A stretch of DNA of 64,000 nucleotides from Dromiciops gliroides (GCF_019393635.1 NC_057864.1:79859882-79923881), one strand, 5' to 3'; positions 10,800 through 21,949 are shown, numbered from the stretch's first letter. The notes: generated from the letters alone by a model not told the origin. Translations and numbers: made by a program.

Positions 10800-11290
10800 A
10801 ACCCCAAACCCACTAAGAAGGCCATTGCAGTAGCCCAGGTGACAAATAACGAGGGGCTGAACTATGGTACTGAATCAAAAACAATATCCAAAATACGTTA
10901 AGAAAGGTGAATGAATATAACTCATTAATTCGCATAACTCAAATCAAAATCTGAGTTTTTTTAAATGAATGCCTGGGAGACTGGTGATGTTATTAACAAG
11001 GGAAGGAAAGGAAGGTAGACAAACTGGTTTGGAGATGAAGATGAGTTGAGTTTTAAAGACACTGAATTTGATGTTCCAGTGGGATATCCAAGTGTCACTG
11101 TTCAGTAGGATGCTAGAATTCTGGAATGAAAGATTGTAAATAAAAGAGTCATGTCTTAATATATGAAGCTATGGAAAGTGGAAAAAGACCAAAGGAAAGA
11201 GTATAAAGAGAGATGGCTAAGAAAAGAATCTTGTGGAATGTCACTTTTAAAGCATATGGGCAAGAAAAGGTGAGTCACTCATATAGCAAG
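10800..11290 (-). mobile_element. L2-type LINE fragment, antisense
   Basis: ttgcagtagcccaggtgaca, gagttgagttttaaagacac, tgttccagtgggatatcc and agatggctaagaaaagaatc are antisense L2 blocks in order. Confidence 0.55.
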
Positions 11291-11433
11291 AGAGAAAGAT
11301 AAAGATGAAAAACCCAAGTTTTGCATTTGTATCCATGCATTATTAAAAGCCCTAAAAGAAGATCTCTGACACATTGTGTAGATCCCAGGATTATAAATCT
11401 AGAGACGGAAAAAAACCACCTAAAACAACCTCC

Positions 11434-11572
11434 TCGTTTTACTGAGAAGGAAAGTGAGGTCCAAAAGGCTAAGTAATAAACCAAAGGTCACAAAGGTAGT
11501 CTAAGAGTTAGAATTTGAACCCACATCTCTGAATCTAGAACTAGCATTCTTTCTATTGCATCTCACTGCACT
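11434..11572 (-). mobile_element. MIR SINE, antisense
   Basis: ttttactgagaaggaaagtg, ccaaaggtcacaaaggtag and aatttgaacccacatctctg, followed by a remnant of the MIR head. Confidence 0.6.
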
Positions 11573-11574
11573 CA

Positions 11575-11940
11575 CTGAAGGATTCATAGGACATGGGCAA
11601 GGATCAAACAGGATAAGAAAGCATGGATAAGCTGCAATCTAAACCAGTGGATGGAGAATTGACACAGATCTATTAAAATAAAAGGAAGGGAAACCAATAT
11701 AGAAAAGAGTAGACAGAAAAGGAGCGATGGAAAAGGCTGGAGAAGAACCCCAATTTCAGGAAGTCAAGGAAAGAGTTTCATAAAAGTGGAAAAACTCAGT
11801 CAAATTGACTTATCTTTTTTGTAACTAGAGAGAGTTCTAGCTTTTCTACTATCTTTAGAAATTGTAAGAATATTATGTTTTACGATTAGTATTTTGCATT
11901 TTGAGAGGGGAAAATATCACTTCTCGTTACCTCTATATCT
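11575..11940 (+). other. Intron end before EGF module 5
   Basis: Purine-rich sequence (11590-11800) that may be L2-derived, then the acceptor region of the exon at 11946. No gene seen. Confidence 0.4.
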
Positions 11941-11945
11941 ATTAG

Positions 11946-12074
11946 ATATTGACGAATGCAAAGATGGCACTCATCAATGCAGATATAACCAGATCTGTGA
12001 AAATACAAGAGGAAGCTATCGTTGTGTGTGTCCACGAGGTTATCGGTCTCAGGGAGTTGGAAGACCCTGTATGG
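11946..12074 (+). CDS. HMCN1: HMCN1 exon: calcium-binding EGF module 5
   Basis: A phase 1-1 exon of 129 bases has an acceptor ending tctattag and a strong gtgagt donor. It encodes DIDEC...RPCM with six cysteines, a calcium-binding D-I-D-E start and the C-E-N-x4-Y-R-C-V-C hydroxylation-type segment. It is residues 175-217 of the window product. The open frame extends upstream through the acceptor, but that part is intronic because the AG at 11944-11945 gives the shared phase and the module's usual length. Confidence 0.95.
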
Positions 12075-12668
12075 GTGAGTTAACAGGAAATCTTATTAAA
12101 TAATAAAATTACTACTAAAACATTCATGGTCCAGACTATTGCTTACTACACGGAAATTCTCACAGAGATACTATCCCTTTTGAAGTTGATAAATTGTCCA
12201 TACTGTACCATTTGGCTCTGAGTCCTATGATCAAGGAAAATTGTGCCTGATAATTAGAAAATTTTAAAAATTTGGACATATTTATTTCTTAATTTTTTTT
12301 AATGTAAACAAGACTAAGTTAACTTAGACTCCCATGATACAACTTGAATCAATTCTTCACCTGCTTTATATCAATGTTATAATAATTACTCTTTAAAGAA
12401 ATTTTGAAAGTAATTAAAATATATATATATATATATAATTGTGATACATGTTTGTGTTTGTACAAGAATAAAACTACCAAAGGCCAAGTTTTAAGTAAGG
12501 ATGCTAATAAAAAGTTACTAGAGATGGCATTTGGCACTAAGTGCTCATAATTTAAGAAGTGTTTTTTAAATCAAATATGCATATAGCCACATACATATCT
12601 ATAGATGGCCAGAATCAAAAGGATTCTTTTCACTATCCTGTTATCATAGTGGACCAGAACATGTTGTC
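12075..12668 (+). other. Intronic AT-rich sequence
   Basis: AT-rich with an (AT)n run at about 12419-12437. No element recognised. Confidence 0.5.
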
Positions 12669-12680
12669 ATATTAGTAGTT

Positions 12681-13120
12681 TGTTATTGTTGTTCAGACGT
12701 TTCAGTTGTGTCTGACTCTTTGTGATCCCTTTTGTTGTTTTCTTGGCAGAGATACTGGAGTGGTTTTACATTACCTTCTCCAGATCATTTTACAGATGAG
12801 GAACTGAGGCAAATAGGGTTAAGTGACTTGTTCAGGGTCACACAACTAGTAAGTGTCTGAGGTCACATTTGAACTCAAGATGAATCTTCCTGGGGCAGCT
12901 AGGTGATGCAGTAGATAAAGCACAGGCCTTGGATTCAGGAGGACGTGAGTTCAAAATGCAGCCTCAGACACTTGACACTCACTAGCTGTGTGACCCTGGG
13001 CAAGTTACTTAACCCTCATTGCCCCATCCACCCACCCCCCCCCAAAAAAAGAGAGAGAAAAAAAAGATGAGTCTTCCTGAGTTCGGATTGACTCTATCCA
13101 ACTGCACCACCTAGCTGCCC
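12681..13120 (-). mobile_element. Long marsupial CORE-SINE, antisense, split by a younger SINE
   Basis: The left part (12681-12892) carries antisense 3' sequence of the long SINE type: gtgtctgactctttgtgatc, gatactggagtggttttaca, cagatgaggaactgaggc. The right part (13064-13120) holds its antisense head, ending caccacctagctgccc. Imperfect target duplications flank it: atattagtagtt (12669-12680) and atatcaatagtt (13121-13132). Confidence 0.8.
12893..13063 (+). mobile_element. WSINE1-like SINE (type A), nested in the SINE above
   Basis: Full-length copy with a C-run then A-rich tail. The target-site duplication comes from the older SINE: aagatgaatcttcctg (12877-12892) and aagatgagtcttcctg (13064-13079), with one mismatch. 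Confidence 0.93.
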
Positions 13121-13132
13121 ATATCAATAGTT

Positions 13133-13860
13133 ATTTCTGCTTTATAAGCACAAACATATGACTTGAAAGTTGTGGTGTGATATCTTTATCTGGCATATTT
13201 TATCTCTTTCTGTTTGCATAGCAAATATTTTTATATCTGTGATAGTTTGTTCTTCTAACTTCTTCAGCATCAGTGATTAAAGACTGGTCGCTGAGAAAAC
13301 AAATTTATAATGGATATTATTTCTATTAATGTATATAAACACATACATAATAATGAATCAAATTCATTTATTATAAGACTTTCTAAATATTATCTATAAT
13401 AATAGTTTTAAATATATTTAAATATAAATATATTATATCAATATAAAATTCTTCCAGAGAGGGATTGATAGAGCTTTTAGACTTTATCAGCCCTAAAATT
13501 CATAAGGATTTTTGGGAATTGCCATAAAAATATTATCCTAATTTAGATTATTATGACTTCTATTCATTTTACCTCTGATAGAATGTTAAAAGAGAATTCT
13601 TTATGTACAGGAGTTTTGGGGAGGGATGTTAAGCATGCCTAAATATTTGAAGTGGCATGATTTTAAACTTTTATATAAGGTCCTTTATTGGAACGAAGTC
13701 TGATAGAAAAAGTCAAGGAAAATGGAAGAACCCTCTAACCTGTATTTGTTGATACTTGATTTTTCATGTGTTCCTGGCTTTGGCAGGTGACATGTCCTCA
13801 GTTTCTTCCACAGACTGATGCTTTATTTCTGTGTTGTGTGTTTTTTTTTTCTTTTTATGG
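13133..13860 (+). other. Intronic AT-rich sequence
   Basis: Strongly AT-rich around 13310-13445. It ends in the T-rich tract (13841-13858) used by the next acceptor. No element recognised. Confidence 0.5.
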
Positions 13861-13878
13861 ATTATGTCACATGAGCAG

Positions 13879-14229
13879 ACATTAATGAGTGTGAACAGGT
13901 GCCTAAACCTTGTGCACATCAGTGCACCAACATTCCTGGCAGCTTCAAGTGTATCTGTCCACCTGGACAACATTTATTAGGTGACGGGAAATCTTGCGCT
14001 GGATTGGAGAGGCTGCCAAATTATGGTGCCCGTTACAGTAGCTATAATCTTGCACAGTTCTCCCCTCTGAGAGACAACAATCAACCTCAACAGCATTACA
14101 GACAGTACTCAAATCGCTACAGCTCCTACTCAGAGTATAGAAACAGCAGAACATCTATCGCCAGGACTAAAAGGAATATTAGAAAAACTTGCCCTGAAGG
14201 CTGTGAGGCAAGAAATCACACATGTATAG
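13879..14229 (+). CDS. HMCN1: HMCN1 exon: EGF module 6 plus Tyr/Ser-rich linker
   Basis: A phase 1-1 exon of 351 bases, far longer than its neighbours. The first 40 or so residues are a six-cysteine EGF (DINEC...KSC). The remainder is a hydrophilic linker rich in Tyr, Ser, Asn and Gln, with a dibasic stretch A-R-T-K-R at 14160-14174 and a short cysteine-containing tail before the next EGF. It is residues 218-334 of the window product. The linker matches human HMCN1 as I remember it, but here the tail has an additional Cys (14202-14204) and an N-H-T sequon. The acceptor is unusual: it sits about 20 bases after the T-rich tract and is a GAGCAG tandem. Donor gtaaat. Confidence 0.95.
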
Positions 14230-14785
14230 GTAAATGTCAGCCATATCACATTGCCTTTTGTGGATTCACTTATTGCCCAGAGGTTACAAATAAGTATATT
14301 TATAACATATTTGATAATTTTGGGTGTGCTTGACCACATATGACCTCAAATTGCAGTTTTCATTTCAGAAGCTACAGAAACACTATGGCATCTAAAGGAA
14401 TCACAAATTTAATTTAAAGAAATTCTGCTTACTTTCATATAGCCTAATAACCCATTATGTTTTGTTCACATTTCCTTCTTGTCTTCTGTCTTTAAACTAG
14501 AAATAATTTTGAAGTAGTGAGATGAAGCTTCCCAGAATCTACTATAAAATTGTGTTAAAGTACACATGCCCAAAAAAGTACACATACAATGTCATGAAAC
14601 CCAACACCCTTAGATAGTAGCTATAACAGGGAGATGCCAAAGCACCGATTCAAAAGTCAAACACTAAAGCTCTCAACAAAGTGTTCAAGTTACATGCCAT
14701 AAAACAACTGATTTGACTTTTTTTTCTTACTGGATTGTTTTGTAAGTCTTTATTAGATAATATGAGGGAAGGGCTGAAATAAAGT
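14230..14785 (+). other. Intronic sequence, nothing recognised
   Basis: The open frame of the exon runs about 100 bases past its donor, but this is intron. No repeat identified. Confidence 0.5.
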
Positions 14786-14798
14786 TGCCTCCATCATT

Positions 14799-14990
14799 CT
14801 TTTTTTGTTTGTTTATTTTGTTGTTATTGCTGTTGTTTGGTTTTTGGTTTTTTTGGTGAGGCAATTGGGGTTAAGTAATTTGTCCAGGATCACACAGCTA
14901 GTAAGTGTCAAGTGTCTGAGGCTGGATTTAAACTCAGGTCCTCCTGACTCCAGGACCGATGCTCTATCCACTGCACCACCCAGCTGCCCC
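14799..14990 (-). mobile_element. WSINE1-like SINE, antisense (mixed type)
   Basis: T-rich start, gtgaggcaattggggttaag, catcctgggacaaattac-equivalent core, and a caccacccagctgcccc end. Target-site duplication tgcctccatcatt at 14786-14798 and 14991-15003. It mixes type A and type B diagnostic bases. Confidence 0.93.
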
Positions 14991-15218
14991 TGCCTCCATC
15001 ATTTTTAAATAAATCCTTTGAATAAGTTTCACAAAATTCACAGGCCTGCAATTTAATTTGCTTTCAAATCAAAGTTTATGACCTTGTTTTGATCAGAGAT
15101 TCTACCATCTGTCTTAAATATACTTTACAGGGGATGGGGGAAGGAAGGGAGAGGGAAATATATATATATATTTCGTTATTGGCAATTCCTTAAACACTAC
15201 ACTTAAAAACAGATTATA

Positions 15219-15363
15219 GGGGGCAGCTAGATGGCGCAGTGGATAGAGCACCAACCCTGGAGTCAGGAGTACCTGAGTTCAAATCCAGCCTCAGACACTT
15301 AACACTTACTAGCTGTGTGATCCTGGGCAAGTCACTTAACCCCAATTGCCTCACCAAAAAAAA
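15219..15363 (+). mobile_element. WSINE1-like SINE (type B)
   Basis: Full-length type B copy. Target-site duplication aaaaacagattata at 15205-15218 and 15364-15377. It lies 228 bases from the antisense copy to its left. Confidence 0.94.
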
Positions 15364-15399
15364 AAAAACAGATTATAAGTAAAATTATTTTTTATCTGT

Positions 15400-16330
15400 G
15401 AAAATCAGAGTTATGGTCAAATACAAAGACTTCTCTAGTCTTTCCCTTATTATTTAACACTTTTAGTTAATCTCTCCTCCTAAACTTCTTTTCTGAGCTT
15501 TGTTTTCATGACCCTTGTGATAGATTTTACCTCTGTGATCCATCCTGTAACTTCACTGGCTTTTTCTTGTGTGTTTCTAGAGGCTCTTTTCAAGACTTCC
15601 TTATCAGAGAAGCTCATCTTATATCACCTGTACTCAACTAACAAAACCATTCTTCCATCCTTGACTTCTTCCTTGAGATTTTGTTCTAAAGGGTTTGTCT
15701 CATTGTTCTTAAATCTCTAAATATGTCATCCATCTTATTTCTTCCCTCGTGCCTTCTTCTCCTGAATCCTTACCATCATCGTCAGTGCCTTTATCTTACT
15801 CAATGCTCATTCCTCAGTCATAATCATCAGTAACTCCCCTCTACTTTTTTACAAATGTGGTTAACCACTTCTTTGTTATTTCATATGCAAGACTATTATA
15901 ACCACCATCAAGATTGTGTGTCAGCCACTGGCCTCCAACTAATCTACATGGTTTTGTATACTGCTGCCAAGGTCAACTGTTTCCCCTACCATTTTCACCA
16001 CAATAGTCCTTTACCCCCAATCTTTTGGTGCTTTCCATAGCTTATGGATCAATATCTTACTTTTTCCATCAAAACTCTCCATAAGTTAGCAATCTTATAT
16101 TCCATCTCCCTTCCTGCTACACCCCAACCAGCATCCTTTATCACAATTCTCTTTTCTTCTTCCTCCCCAAATCTTTGCCTGGTCTATGCCAAATGCATTG
16201 AACAACCTCCCTACTTAAATTATACCTGCCAAACCACCTAGCTCTTTCTTAAATTCATCTTAAAGGGTATATTCCTCTAAGGAACTCCATAGTTTTAGAT
16301 TTTTCTGTTTGTGAATTTACTTTCTAATCT
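15400..16330 (+). mobile_element. Possible decayed L2, sense
   Basis: A pyrimidine-rich stretch recalling sense L2: aactctccataagttagca, ccctacttaaattatacctg, ttaaattcatcttaaaggg. Short open frames are broken. The match is weak. Confidence 0.35.
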
Positions 16331-16502
16331 TCCCAGGTACCTCTAAGCACAGGATCCAGAACTTTACACCTAAATATCATAGTGAGGAATCAAACTTAGG
16401 GGATATAGAGTGTTGTTCTTTAACAGATGACTGAGGCTGGATTTTGTCCATGAAAAGTTTCAGAACACTATTCAAATTGTCAAGTTCTTTTACAACATTA
16501 AG

Positions 16503-16647
16503 CTTTTTTTGTTGGGCACTGAGGGTTAAGTGACATACCCAGGGTCACACAACTAGTAAGTGTCAAGTGTCTGATGCCGTATTTGAACTCAGATCCTCCT
16601 GAATCCAGGGCCTGTGCTTTATCCACTGTGCCACCTAGCTGCCCCCA
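16503..16647 (-). mobile_element. WSINE1-like SINE, antisense (type A)
   Basis: gggcactgagggttaag, gggtcacacaactagtaag, tcctcctgaatccaggg and ccacctagctgccccc in antisense order. I could not define a clear target duplication. Confidence 0.9.
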
Positions 16648-16649
16648 AC

Positions 16650-17600
16650 AGCAAGCATTTTTAAAAAGATTTACACTAGGATTACAAATAACTTTAGAAT
16701 AGCATAGTAAGAATAAATTACAAGAAACTCAAATGTATTTTTGTTAATTCTCTAGAAGCAATGATTTTTACAAAGCATTTGAATGAGTTTTTAAAGATTA
16801 AAGTAACATCATGATATCATGTCAGAAACTGAGTTCTTTAAAGCAAATTCACTCCACAGTTTAACATAAAGAATGACTACAGGATCACTTCAGCAAGTAA
16901 TTCTCCCTTTATAGAAATTACACGAGTCCACTAAAACAATTTCAATCTATCCTTTTGCTCTTTTAAAATTATGGCATGGGGTAGATTATGAACATATAAA
17001 ATAAAATTTAACTTTCAAATGGAAAATTACCATCTTTGTGTCATCTTAATTTAATTAATGTAGTGATTGGTGAATATTAGTGTTTAACTTTTTGAAGGCA
17101 TTGCTGGTTACATTGAAGCAAACCAATAACTCTTAGCTATGCACTTTGTGGAAAATCCATAGTTATTTATTTTTTCCTCTTTTAAACCCCGTTATAATTT
17201 TGATCTTATGATTTATCCATTTCTTGGTCTCATACTCATTCTACCAGGTGGGCTACCATTAGATGACGTGTGCTTAGAGATGGCTGGCTATTCTTATGAG
17301 TCAGTCAAGGTGATAACTGTGTCAGGACAAAGGAGAATTTATATAGCAAGACAAATCTAGGACCAAGAAAGTCATATTATGCATTTTGAAGCCCACAGCA
17401 GATATTTTTATATTGAGATATGTTTTTAATTATATACTGTTACCCATGAGTGTGAAGACAAGTAAGAAAACTGATTAGCACTATATTTCTTGAAAATTTG
17501 TTTGCTTTAGTGTATAAAGTTCAAGGAACCTCATAATCAAATAAAAATCTAATTCATGATTTTATGTCTCAAGAAAATTATGTATGTGTGAATGTCTGTA
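16650..17600 (+). other. Intronic sequence, nothing recognised
   Basis: About 950 bases of AT-rich intron with no repeat I can name, a comparatively repeat-poor stretch. Confidence 0.5.
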
Positions 17601-17604
17601 TAAA

Positions 17605-18260
17605 CCCCAATCATTCAACCAACAAGCATTTATTAAACACCTACTATTTGCCAGGTACTATGCTAAGACATTGGGGATACAAATACAAAAAATGAAATAA
17701 TCTCTACTTGTGATAAGTATATATTCTAAAAGGGGAAATAACAATTACATATAAAACTTATAGAGCATAAATATTAAGTTAATCAATTAAAATATATGCA
17801 AAGTAGCTAAATATAAAGTGATTTGAGAGGGAGGCCTCTAGTAGCTGGGAGGATTCATGTAGAATATTCACAAAGAATATGGTGCCCAAGATGCATTCTA
17901 AAGAAAGGCAGTCAGAAGCAGAAGTAAGGGGGAAATGCATTATTCCAGGCACATTGGACAGTCCATACAAAGGCTTAGAGAGAGGAGATATATGTGAGGA
18001 CAAAGAGAAGAGAGGACCAGTTTGGTCAAATCAAAACATATGAGAGTGTGGGTAATGTCCAGTAAGACTGGAAAGACTGATTGAAGTTGGGTTTTATGGG
18101 GTTTTAACAACTAAAGAGGAGTTTATATTTTATCTTAGAAACAATAGGAAGCCACTGGAGTAGTAGAGTTGTTGAGTAGAGGAGTCAAATGATCAGATCT
18201 GCACTTAAGGGAAATAACTTTGGCAGCAGTGTTAGTTGGATCAAAGTGTTAGTGAAAGAC
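17605..18260 (-). mobile_element. L2-type LINE, antisense
   Basis: It begins with the antisense 3' end (aagcatttattaaacacct, actatttgccaggtactatg) and runs through aaacaataggaagccactgg, gatcagatctgcacttaagg and taactttggcagcagtg in L2 order. Confidence 0.65.
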
Positions 18261-18298
18261 ATTCACGTGTACATATTTAAGTATTATAAACTTCAGCA

Positions 18299-18451
18299 TA
18301 GGGGCAGGTAGGTGGCACAGTGGATAAAGCACTGGCCCTGGATTCAGGAAGACCCGAGTTCAAAGCCAGCCTCAGACACTTGATACTTACTAGCTGTGTG
18401 ACCCTGGGCAAGTCACTTAACCCCCACTGCCCTGCAAAAAAACAAAAAAAC
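18299..18451 (+). mobile_element. WSINE1-like SINE (type A)
   Basis: Full-length copy with a (caaaaaaa)n tail. Target-site duplication aaacttcagca at 18288-18298 and 18452-18462. Confidence 0.92.
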
Positions 18452-18462
18452 AAACTTCAGCA

Positions 18463-18840
18463 CATGTGTATATTATAGACAAAAGTTCAAACTATAAATA
18501 TAATCACTATTACCCATCTAATTTAAACAGAAATTGAATTTTTCTGGATGATATAAGGAATTTAGCACTTCATGTGTTCTGGTTAAGTATATGGTTTATT
18601 ATTTAGTATTGGACTATAGTCATCATATGTACAAAAAAGAGGTTCACAGAATATACATTTTTAGCCTACTGAGATTTAATTTTTTTAATAGATATGATGA
18701 GAGAAAAGTATCAACCTTTTGATATAGGCTACAGTAACATTTATGCATAAGTTTTTTTTCTTTGCGTAGTAATCACTGGTTCTTAACAGTTTAATCTGTC
18801 AGATATTGTTTGTATGACAAGCTTACACATTGTCTTTTTT
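18463..18840 (+). other. Intron end before EGF module 7
   Basis: AT-rich; ends in the T-run of the acceptor. Nothing else recognised. Confidence 0.5.
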
Positions 18841-18849
18841 TCTGAATAG

Positions 18850-18969
18850 ATATTGATGAATGTGAAAATAGAGATTCCTGTCAGCATGAGTGTAAAAACA
18901 CTTTTGGAAGCTATCAATGCGTCTGTCCACCTGGCTATCAACTTATGCCTAATGGCAAGACATGTCAAG
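18850..18969 (+). CDS. HMCN1: HMCN1 exon: calcium-binding EGF module 7
   Basis: A phase 1-1 exon of 120 bases has an acceptor ending ctgaatag and a gtaaga donor. It encodes DIDEC...KTCQ with six cysteines, a calcium-binding start and the C-K-N-x4-Y-Q-C-V-C segment. It is residues 335-374 of the window product. It resumes the EGF series after the linker, so the linker acts as a hinge or processing region between EGF blocks. Confidence 0.95.
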
Positions 18970-19344
18970 GTAAGAACATTTCTCCATGTTGACTTAAAAC
19001 CCAACCAAGAAGCAGTAAGAACAAAACATGTTTTGTTTTCCAAGTAATTCATTTTTTCTGCCCCTTTCCCACTAGTTGGATTTTCCTTCAGTTCAATTTG
19101 GCTGAACAAGCATTTATTAAGCTCCTACTATATGCCAGTCTTGATTTAACTTCCTAACATCTCCACCTATCAAAAAATTTAATGGGCTACCTCAGGAAAG
19201 GATGTTTTTCTAGGGAAGGTGAGATAACCACTTGTTAGGGAAGTTGTAAATGAGTTTCTTGGTCAAGTGCAAGTTGTACCAGATGACTGTTCATCTGAGT
19301 TCCATCATCAGTTTCAACTGAGACCTGGACATTCCCCTAAGTTA

Positions 19345-19606
19345 TAATAGCTGGCATTTATACAGTGCTGTAAATTTTCCAAAGTGTTTTATAAACATTC
19401 TCAATTGAGCTTCACAACAACCCTCTTAGGTCACATAACCCAGGTATGATTATCCCCATTTTATAGTACATAGAGGAAATTGAATCTTAGAGTCAGTTAC
19501 TTGATAAGTGCCATATATTTAGTAAATACCCTAGGTAGGAGTTGAACCCATGTTTCCCTTGTCTTCAAGTCTAGGATTTTTTCTAGCATACCACACTGCC
19601 CTCCAG
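19345..19606 (-). mobile_element. MIR SINE, antisense, long form
   Basis: tagctggcatttatacagtg, cacaacaaccctcttaggt, ccattttatagtacatagag and ggagttgaacccatgtttcc, in antisense MIR order. Confidence 0.65.
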
Positions 19607-19806
19607 GTTCAAAAGGTTATTTTAGGAGTTCATTATCCTGTGTCCAAACTTTATCTATTACTTAGAAGTCCAACATACTAAATCTCTTAGAGTGTACATG
19701 AATACAACTTTTTTTTTTAATCTTCCTTTCATGTTTCCCTAAAGTGTTCTTTCTCTAAAAGGGGTTTCTATGAGGAAAAGTTACATTCTTTCATTAGAAA
19801 TTATAT

Positions 19807-19963
19807 TGGGGCGGCTAGGTGGTGCAGTGGATAAAGCACCGGCCCTGGATTCAGGAGGACCTGAGTTCAAATCCGGCCTCAGACACTTGACACTTAGTAG
19901 CTGTGTGACCCTGGGCAAGTCACTTAACCCCCATTGCCCCGCAAAAAAAAAAAAAGAAAGAAA
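19807..19963 (+). mobile_element. WSINE1-like SINE (type A)
   Basis: ggggcggctaggtggtgc head through to cccattgccccgc and an A-rich tail. Target-site duplication agaaattatat at about 19796-19806 and 19964-19974. Confidence 0.93.
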
Positions 19964-20226
19964 AGAAATTATATCAAGGAAGACAGACCATTTTACTTCA
20001 ACAGAATTCTTATCTCATGTTCCTTCTTTCACCACATCACCACCACAGAAACATACACATTATTCCCCACTGTTCGGTTGGAAAATAATGAAGAGTTGAG
20101 AAATGGACTTGAATGTTGAAAAGTCCTACCCCATACAATTAAATATTTTAAAATATGTTTAATTTCATCAGCATGAGTACTCCCCCACCCAATACAATGC
20201 CCCCATACCTCAACATATACTCTTTT

Positions 20227-20368
20227 TTTTTAAGTGAGGCAATTGGGGTTAAGTGACTTGCCCAGGGTCACACAGCTAGTAAGTGTTAAGTATCTGATAC
20301 TGGATTTGAACTCAGGTCCTCCTGAATCCAAGGCCGGTGCTCTATCTACTGCGCCACCTAGCTGCCCC
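20227..20368 (-). mobile_element. WSINE1-like SINE, antisense (mixed type)
   Basis: gtgaggcaattggggttaag to gcgccacctagctgccc. Target-site duplication cctcaacatatactcttt at about 20209-20226 and 20367-20384. Type B tail with type A bases in the middle. Confidence 0.93.
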
Positions 20369-20639
20369 TCAACATATACTCTTTCCTGAGTTACTATGAA
20401 CAGAAATTCATCGTTTCTGATGGTATAACTTTCAAGTACCCGCGTCATTCTATGCACACCGTACAATACCAGAATGGAACTTGAATCATTCAACAGATAT
20501 TACATATTCCTTATGTTCAGGTTACCATTTAAGACACTAAAATAATATTTTGCATGATGACTCTATACTTTAACAACCATAGCTTCATTGGTTCTTCCAA
20601 AAACATGAAATATAAGCAGAATAGACATTATTATATTAA

Positions 20640-20815
20640 TTCTACAGTAAGGAAATTGAAGCTCAGAGAATTAATAGAATTTCAGAGTTGGAATGGACCT
20701 CTTTGGTCATAAAATCTAAGCTCATACAGCAATTAGGGACATAGGTAGGACTAGGACTTAGGACTCTTGACTCCTACCTAGTCCAACACCCTTTTGGCTA
20801 TCCTACACTGTGAGC
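20640..20815 (-). mobile_element. MIR-like antisense fragment
   Basis: acagtaaggaaattgaagct and gaatttcagagttggaatgg, followed by aggactaggacttaggact. Diverged. Confidence 0.45.
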
Positions 20816-20829
20816 AATGGGATTGTTAG

Positions 20830-21945
20830 AATTTGTAGGAACAGGTGCCAGAGATATTGATGGAGTGCAGCAGCAGCTATGACCTGAGACCTCATTCTGC
20901 AATACCTTCCCTAAACTTAAAGTATACAGCAGAGTTAGCAGAACAATCAGGGCTGTGAAGGTGCAGCTAGTTCCATCAGACTATATTCAGGGTCTTAGCC
21001 GTGGTGTCTTAGCCCTCTTCCTGACTCCTATATCAAGCAACCTGGTCAATACTGAACTATCTGGAGGAACCAAATTGTAATAGGAAACAATTTGTTCAAG
21101 CTTCAATTTTGTTGAGTTCATGAGAAATAATGCTTCTTCTCTGTGGTATGCCAGTTTGTAATTCAGTTCAAACTATGTTTCAAATCTCAGTTATGCTTTG
21201 GAAAATGGAAAATCATGTGTATAAATTAAAACCGGGTGGAATGTGAAATGTTTGCAATTTAAATGGGTTTCATGTTATTGTGGTTTTATAAAAGACATGA
21301 GAGAAAATAATTATGCCACTAAAAAAGTCAACTATAAAAAATAATTTGAGATATTTTTATATCTCTTAAAAACATCTAAGGTATTTATGAAGAACAAAAG
21401 ACTGCCATTGATTCACCCCGACTTTTTTTTCAAAAGTTTTGAACATTAATGATATAAATTAAATCAATACTAAAAGAATTAAATCATAATGGAGTTGCTA
21501 TTACATGGGGAAAGATGATGGATTCAAATAATAAGAATCTATGAGATGAGAACACAAGCTTATATTTTCTTGGGCATAAGGAAGAGGAAACTATACTCAG
21601 TCCCACTTACCAATTCATAGCGATTCTGGATTTATTTTATAGTCTATTAGTATTGGCTTAAAGCATCAAGCTAATCTGTCCATATGTACAGAAATGATCT
21701 GTGATTTTATCAATATCTGGATTATAATTACTGCTTTATTGAAGATCCAAATGTTTCAAGAATCTTTTTTTTAATCTAAAAAAAATTAATCCCTTTTGCC
21801 TCAGTTCAATTCAAAAGATATAATATTCTATCTATCCTATATACAGTTCCTGAGTTCCTGTACTGACTACTACAAAAACACAGATCTGACTGACAATGTC
21901 TCCAGACCAAAAAAACCAAAAAACTTAAATAACTTCCTTTTACCT
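20830..21945 (+). other. Intronic sequence, nothing recognised
   Basis: About 1.1 kb with no repeat or exon that I can name. It is a candidate place to look for conserved non-coding sequence. Confidence 0.5.
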
Positions 21946-21949
21946 AGAA

